Below the pieces are notes generated by a model. The model saw nothing but the letters and a program-made list of their open reading frames with translations. It had not been told where the DNA came from and did no database searches. 64,000 nucleotides of DNA from Pythium myriotylum (Eukaryota > Oomycota > Peronosporomycetes > Pythiales > Pythiaceae): the NCBI GenBank assembly GCA_023091665.1, contig JALJCQ010000016.1, positions 434,001 through 498,000 of the forward strand. The letters are read 5' to 3'. Positions 61,667-64,000 of the stretch are shown here, piece by piece; position 1 is the first letter of the stretch, and every line of letters starts with the position of its first letter. The translations under genes were made by a program, and so were the position numbers.

Positions 61667-63390
61667 ATGGAACGCATCTACTCGGCCTTCTTCACGAGCG
61701 ACCGCCGGCGCTCCGACGTCGAGCTCACGGCTGAGGCGCTGGCCAAGCACGATGCAGAGACGAGGCAGCGCGACGGCTCGCCCGAGCGCGGCGACGGCAC
61801 GGCGGGCCGACCCGGCGAGGATGACGCGGAGCCGCTCGTGGTCGTCAGCGGCCACGACCTCTCGCCTCTCAACCTCCAGAGCCCACCGGTGCGCGGCGGC
61901 GGCAACGGCGACGTCGACTTCGACCCGGGCGTGGTCGCGGCGCGGCGCCGAGAGCTGGCGCAGTTCGTCAAGCAGCAGTACGATGTCAAGGGCGAGATTC
62001 TGTCGGCGGTTCGTGGCGCCGCGCGCGCGTTCCTGATGGCGTACGGCGCCAAGGCTTTCACTGCCGTGCTGCTGGCTTCCCGCAAGTGGGGGACGAGTGA
62101 GTACGGAGGGTACGCCGATGCCGTGCGCCTGCTACTGCGCATGGACACGATCCGGTTCGGTGCGTTCTTTGGTTCGCTTGTAGGGGTGTTCCGGCTCACT
62201 GAGCTCGCATCCCGGATCGCACGCGGCCAAAAGGACAGCACGAATCTCGCAATCGCTGGCGGTGTCTCGGGGCTCGCTCTGCTCGTTGACTCGGAGTCGC
62301 GACGATCCACGATAGCGCTCTACGTGTTTGTGCGCATGTTGGACGTAGTGGGCCGCCACTTGACCGCTGTCGGCGCCATTCCTTCGTGGGAATACTCCTC
62401 AGAAGCGCTCTTCGCTGCTAGCAATGTTGCCATTATGTATGCATTCATTGCGGATCCGACGCTGCTTCCAAAGGTGACGTTCCTACCATTGTCCCCGCTC
62501 CACATCTTCGGCTGACTGTCCTCTGTTCTTGTCAGAGCTACTACAACTGGATCCTGCACATGGGTGCCGTGACACACCATGGATTGGAGTATGTCGTGCG
62601 CCAAGGCTGGCGAGGAGAGCTTGATGCCCAAGGTAATCCAATCCCATTCCGCGGCTGCCAGCCGCACTATCACATGTACGTCCTTGGAAAACATTGCGTA
62701 AAGCGAACTGCAGCTGATCCAAAACCAATGCAGGGAGTCTTGCGTCACCCATTCGATGAAAGAGTGGGTTGGCGGGCTCGGGCGCGCCATTCGGATTTAT
62801 TTCCCTGTCCATTTTTTGCCCGCAATCTTTTTCAAGTTCAAACGGCTCCAGGACGCCCCGTTGTCAACGACTGCGCGCATCTCGTATGCTGCGCTATGTT
62901 CTTCAGCCTTTCTCACCTCCTATCAGGTTCGTTACCGTCTTCCGGGGAGATTTTGTTGTCTCTAACCCAAGAGCTCAAATGTGCGGTTATTGTCTTTGTA
63001 GACCATCGTGAAGCTCGTGGTCTGCACGATGCGCAACACTTTTCAGCATGACTACGTGATTGAGTCGTGTCTCGGAGGGGTAAGAGAATGAGAACAACTA
63101 AAATCGATATTTCGGTGACTTACGTTGTTTGCACGTAGCTATTCACCGGTGCAAGCCTCTTTTTTGAGGACCCCAAGCGCCGTTTTGAGCTCATGCTCTA
63201 CTGTGTGCCGCGCGCCATCGACATTTTGTGGCAGCTTCTGAAGCGCAAGGGCATTGTTCGCTACGTCAAGAATGCTGAGGTCGCGCTTTTCTGTCTCTCA
63301 ATGTCTCTGATCATGTCTCGGCCGCCAGAACACTTCAAGCCCACATACCTGAGCATTTTGCGTTTCCTTTTCGGCCGCAACACTATTTAA
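61667..63390 (+). CDS. TMEM135: TMEM135-like multi-pass membrane protein
   Basis: CDS join(61667..62473,62536..62675,62734..62926,63002..63079,63139..63390), 489 aa, four introns of 58-75 bp. The first 110 or so residues are charged and disordered. Then come hydrophobic helices: SAVRGAARAFLMAYGAKAFT, IRFGAFFGSLVGVFRLTELA, GGVSGLALLVD, with the conserved block SWEYSSEALFAASNVAIMYA. The second half has CVTHSMKEWVGGLGRAIRIY, PVHFLPAIFFKF, then CTMRNTFQHDY and AEVALFCLSMSLIMSRPPEH. This Cys/His-plus-helix plan is that of the TMEM135 family (related in fold to Tim17/PMP24-type proteins), linked in animals to mitochondrial dynamics and peroxisomes. Role in oomycetes is unknown. The gene is divergent from S10 copy 3. 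Confidence 0.8.
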
Positions 63391-63688
63391 GACTGGGGCT
63401 TCAGGGAAACCCTTTCATCCCGGATTGTTCCACTATATAACAGGCTTAAATACAGGCGTCGGAAGTCCTCCGCCCCCCATTGCAGATATTCATACCAAAC
63501 TACACGAAGCAAACTCGGCCTCATACTAACCCGCAACCCACTAAACTTCCACACCCATGAAATCATACTCTACCGCATCCACTGTCGCCAATCTGGATAC
63601 TTATGTTTGCTCCTCCCGCGCTGTCAACCCACGCGAGTTCTATGCAGACGCTCACTCTCTTTACCTTCTTGGCATGGCGAAGAGAACG
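63391..63688. other. 3' flank of the TMEM135-like gene
   Basis: About 300 bp that should hold the 3' UTR. No repeat or gene is recognised. Confidence 0.4.
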
Positions 63689-63970
63689 TCATAAAAGCCG
63701 TCCATCACCAAAAACCGAATCCCTCGTCAACTCGCGTTCATCGACGAAATCGTTGCTCCCACCGTGAAACAAGTCCATACTCGGGTTCCCACTCTTCAGA
63801 ATACCCACGAATGCCTTATCACGCGAAAGAAACGCTCCGCGTTCGCGAAGCCCGTGCAGCTCACACAGTGAGCAAGGCTGTTGAGAGCAGTCATCTTGAT
63901 GAAGTCGGCAACGATCGCTTCGCTCAAGTGCGAACTGTTCACAATATTCATGGCTACAACGACGTTCCAT
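63689..63970 (-). CDS. possible zinc-finger repeat protein, partial or short
   Basis: A - strand frame of 93 codons begins MERRCSHEYCEQFALERSDR and continues CRLH. The first unit has the spacing C-x4-C-x9-C-x2-H, exactly that of the WRKY19-like repeats at the other end of the window, and a weaker second Cys/His cluster (CSQQPCSLCELHG) follows. The frame then loses similarity. It may be the 3' part of a gene starting beyond the right edge, a short member, or a coincidence; the ATG at 63970 need not be the true start. Confidence 0.35.
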   Translation of the reverse strand: MERRCSHEYCEQFALERSDRCRLHQDDCSQQPCSLCELHGLRERGAFLSRDKAFVGILKSGNPSMDLFHGGSNDFVDERELTRDSVFGDGRLL

Positions 63971-64000
63971 GGCATGATTGATGCACCCACTTCCATCGCG

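Noticed and set aside
63607..63981. + strand frame of 124 codons at the right edge
   Set aside because: Its composition is unstructured, and the opposite strand carries a better Cys/His repeat motif.

Overview
The window looks like nuclear DNA of an oomycete (a flagellated stramenopile). The evidence is a dense layout of protein genes on both strands with short GT..AG introns, mostly 46-82 bp with GTACGT/GTAAGT-type donors. Oomycete-typical families are present (WRKY19-like C-x4-C-x9-C-x2-H zinc-finger repeats, GH72 wall enzymes, a membrane-anchored papain family, expanded S10 carboxypeptidases), together with axonemal genes for zoospore flagella (a Kelch-bearing dynein heavy chain and an SPEF2/CPC1 protein). 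I saw no bacterial operons, CRISPR arrays, intact transposons, rRNA or convincing tRNA genes. I cannot name the species.

Layout, left to right: a zinc-finger repeat protein (+); a Trm10 tRNA methyltransferase (-) divergent from a JmjC protein (+); a tyrosine-aminotransferase-like enzyme (+); a tandem pair of GH72 transglycosylases (+); a tandem pair of OLA1 ATPases (+); a 12.4 kb single-exon dynein heavy chain (+); the acetolactate synthase regulatory subunit (-); a secreted GH3 glycosidase (+); an unknown single-pass membrane protein (+); an SRPBCC-fold protein (-); three tandem C1A cysteine proteases (-); a mitochondrial carrier (+); an unknown acidic protein (-); SPEF2 (+); mitochondrial ribosomal L13 (-); PRKRIP1 (+); a second aminotransferase (-); three intact S10 serine carboxypeptidases (-) with a scrambled pseudogene patch between the second and third; a TMEM135-like membrane protein (+); and a possible zinc-finger gene running off the right edge (-).

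The dominant theme is local duplication. GH72, OLA1, C1A and S10 occur as neighbouring paralogues, and the aminotransferase as an inverted pair about 45 kb apart. Several pairs are mosaics of nearly identical and diverged blocks, including an identical intron in OLA1 and a 681 bp near-identical block in C1A, which points to gene conversion. A second theme is surface enzymes held by a transmembrane helix: both GH72 proteins and all three C1A proteases have a C-terminal helix, and the S10 enzymes an N-terminal one. No wholly new system is evident; the most unusual items are the S10 pseudogene patch, the conversion tracts and the membrane-tethered hydrolase clusters.

Exon boundaries were placed by eye from splice motifs, reading-frame continuity and agreement between paralogues. 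Each spliced model listed sums to a multiple of three, but none is transcript-verified.
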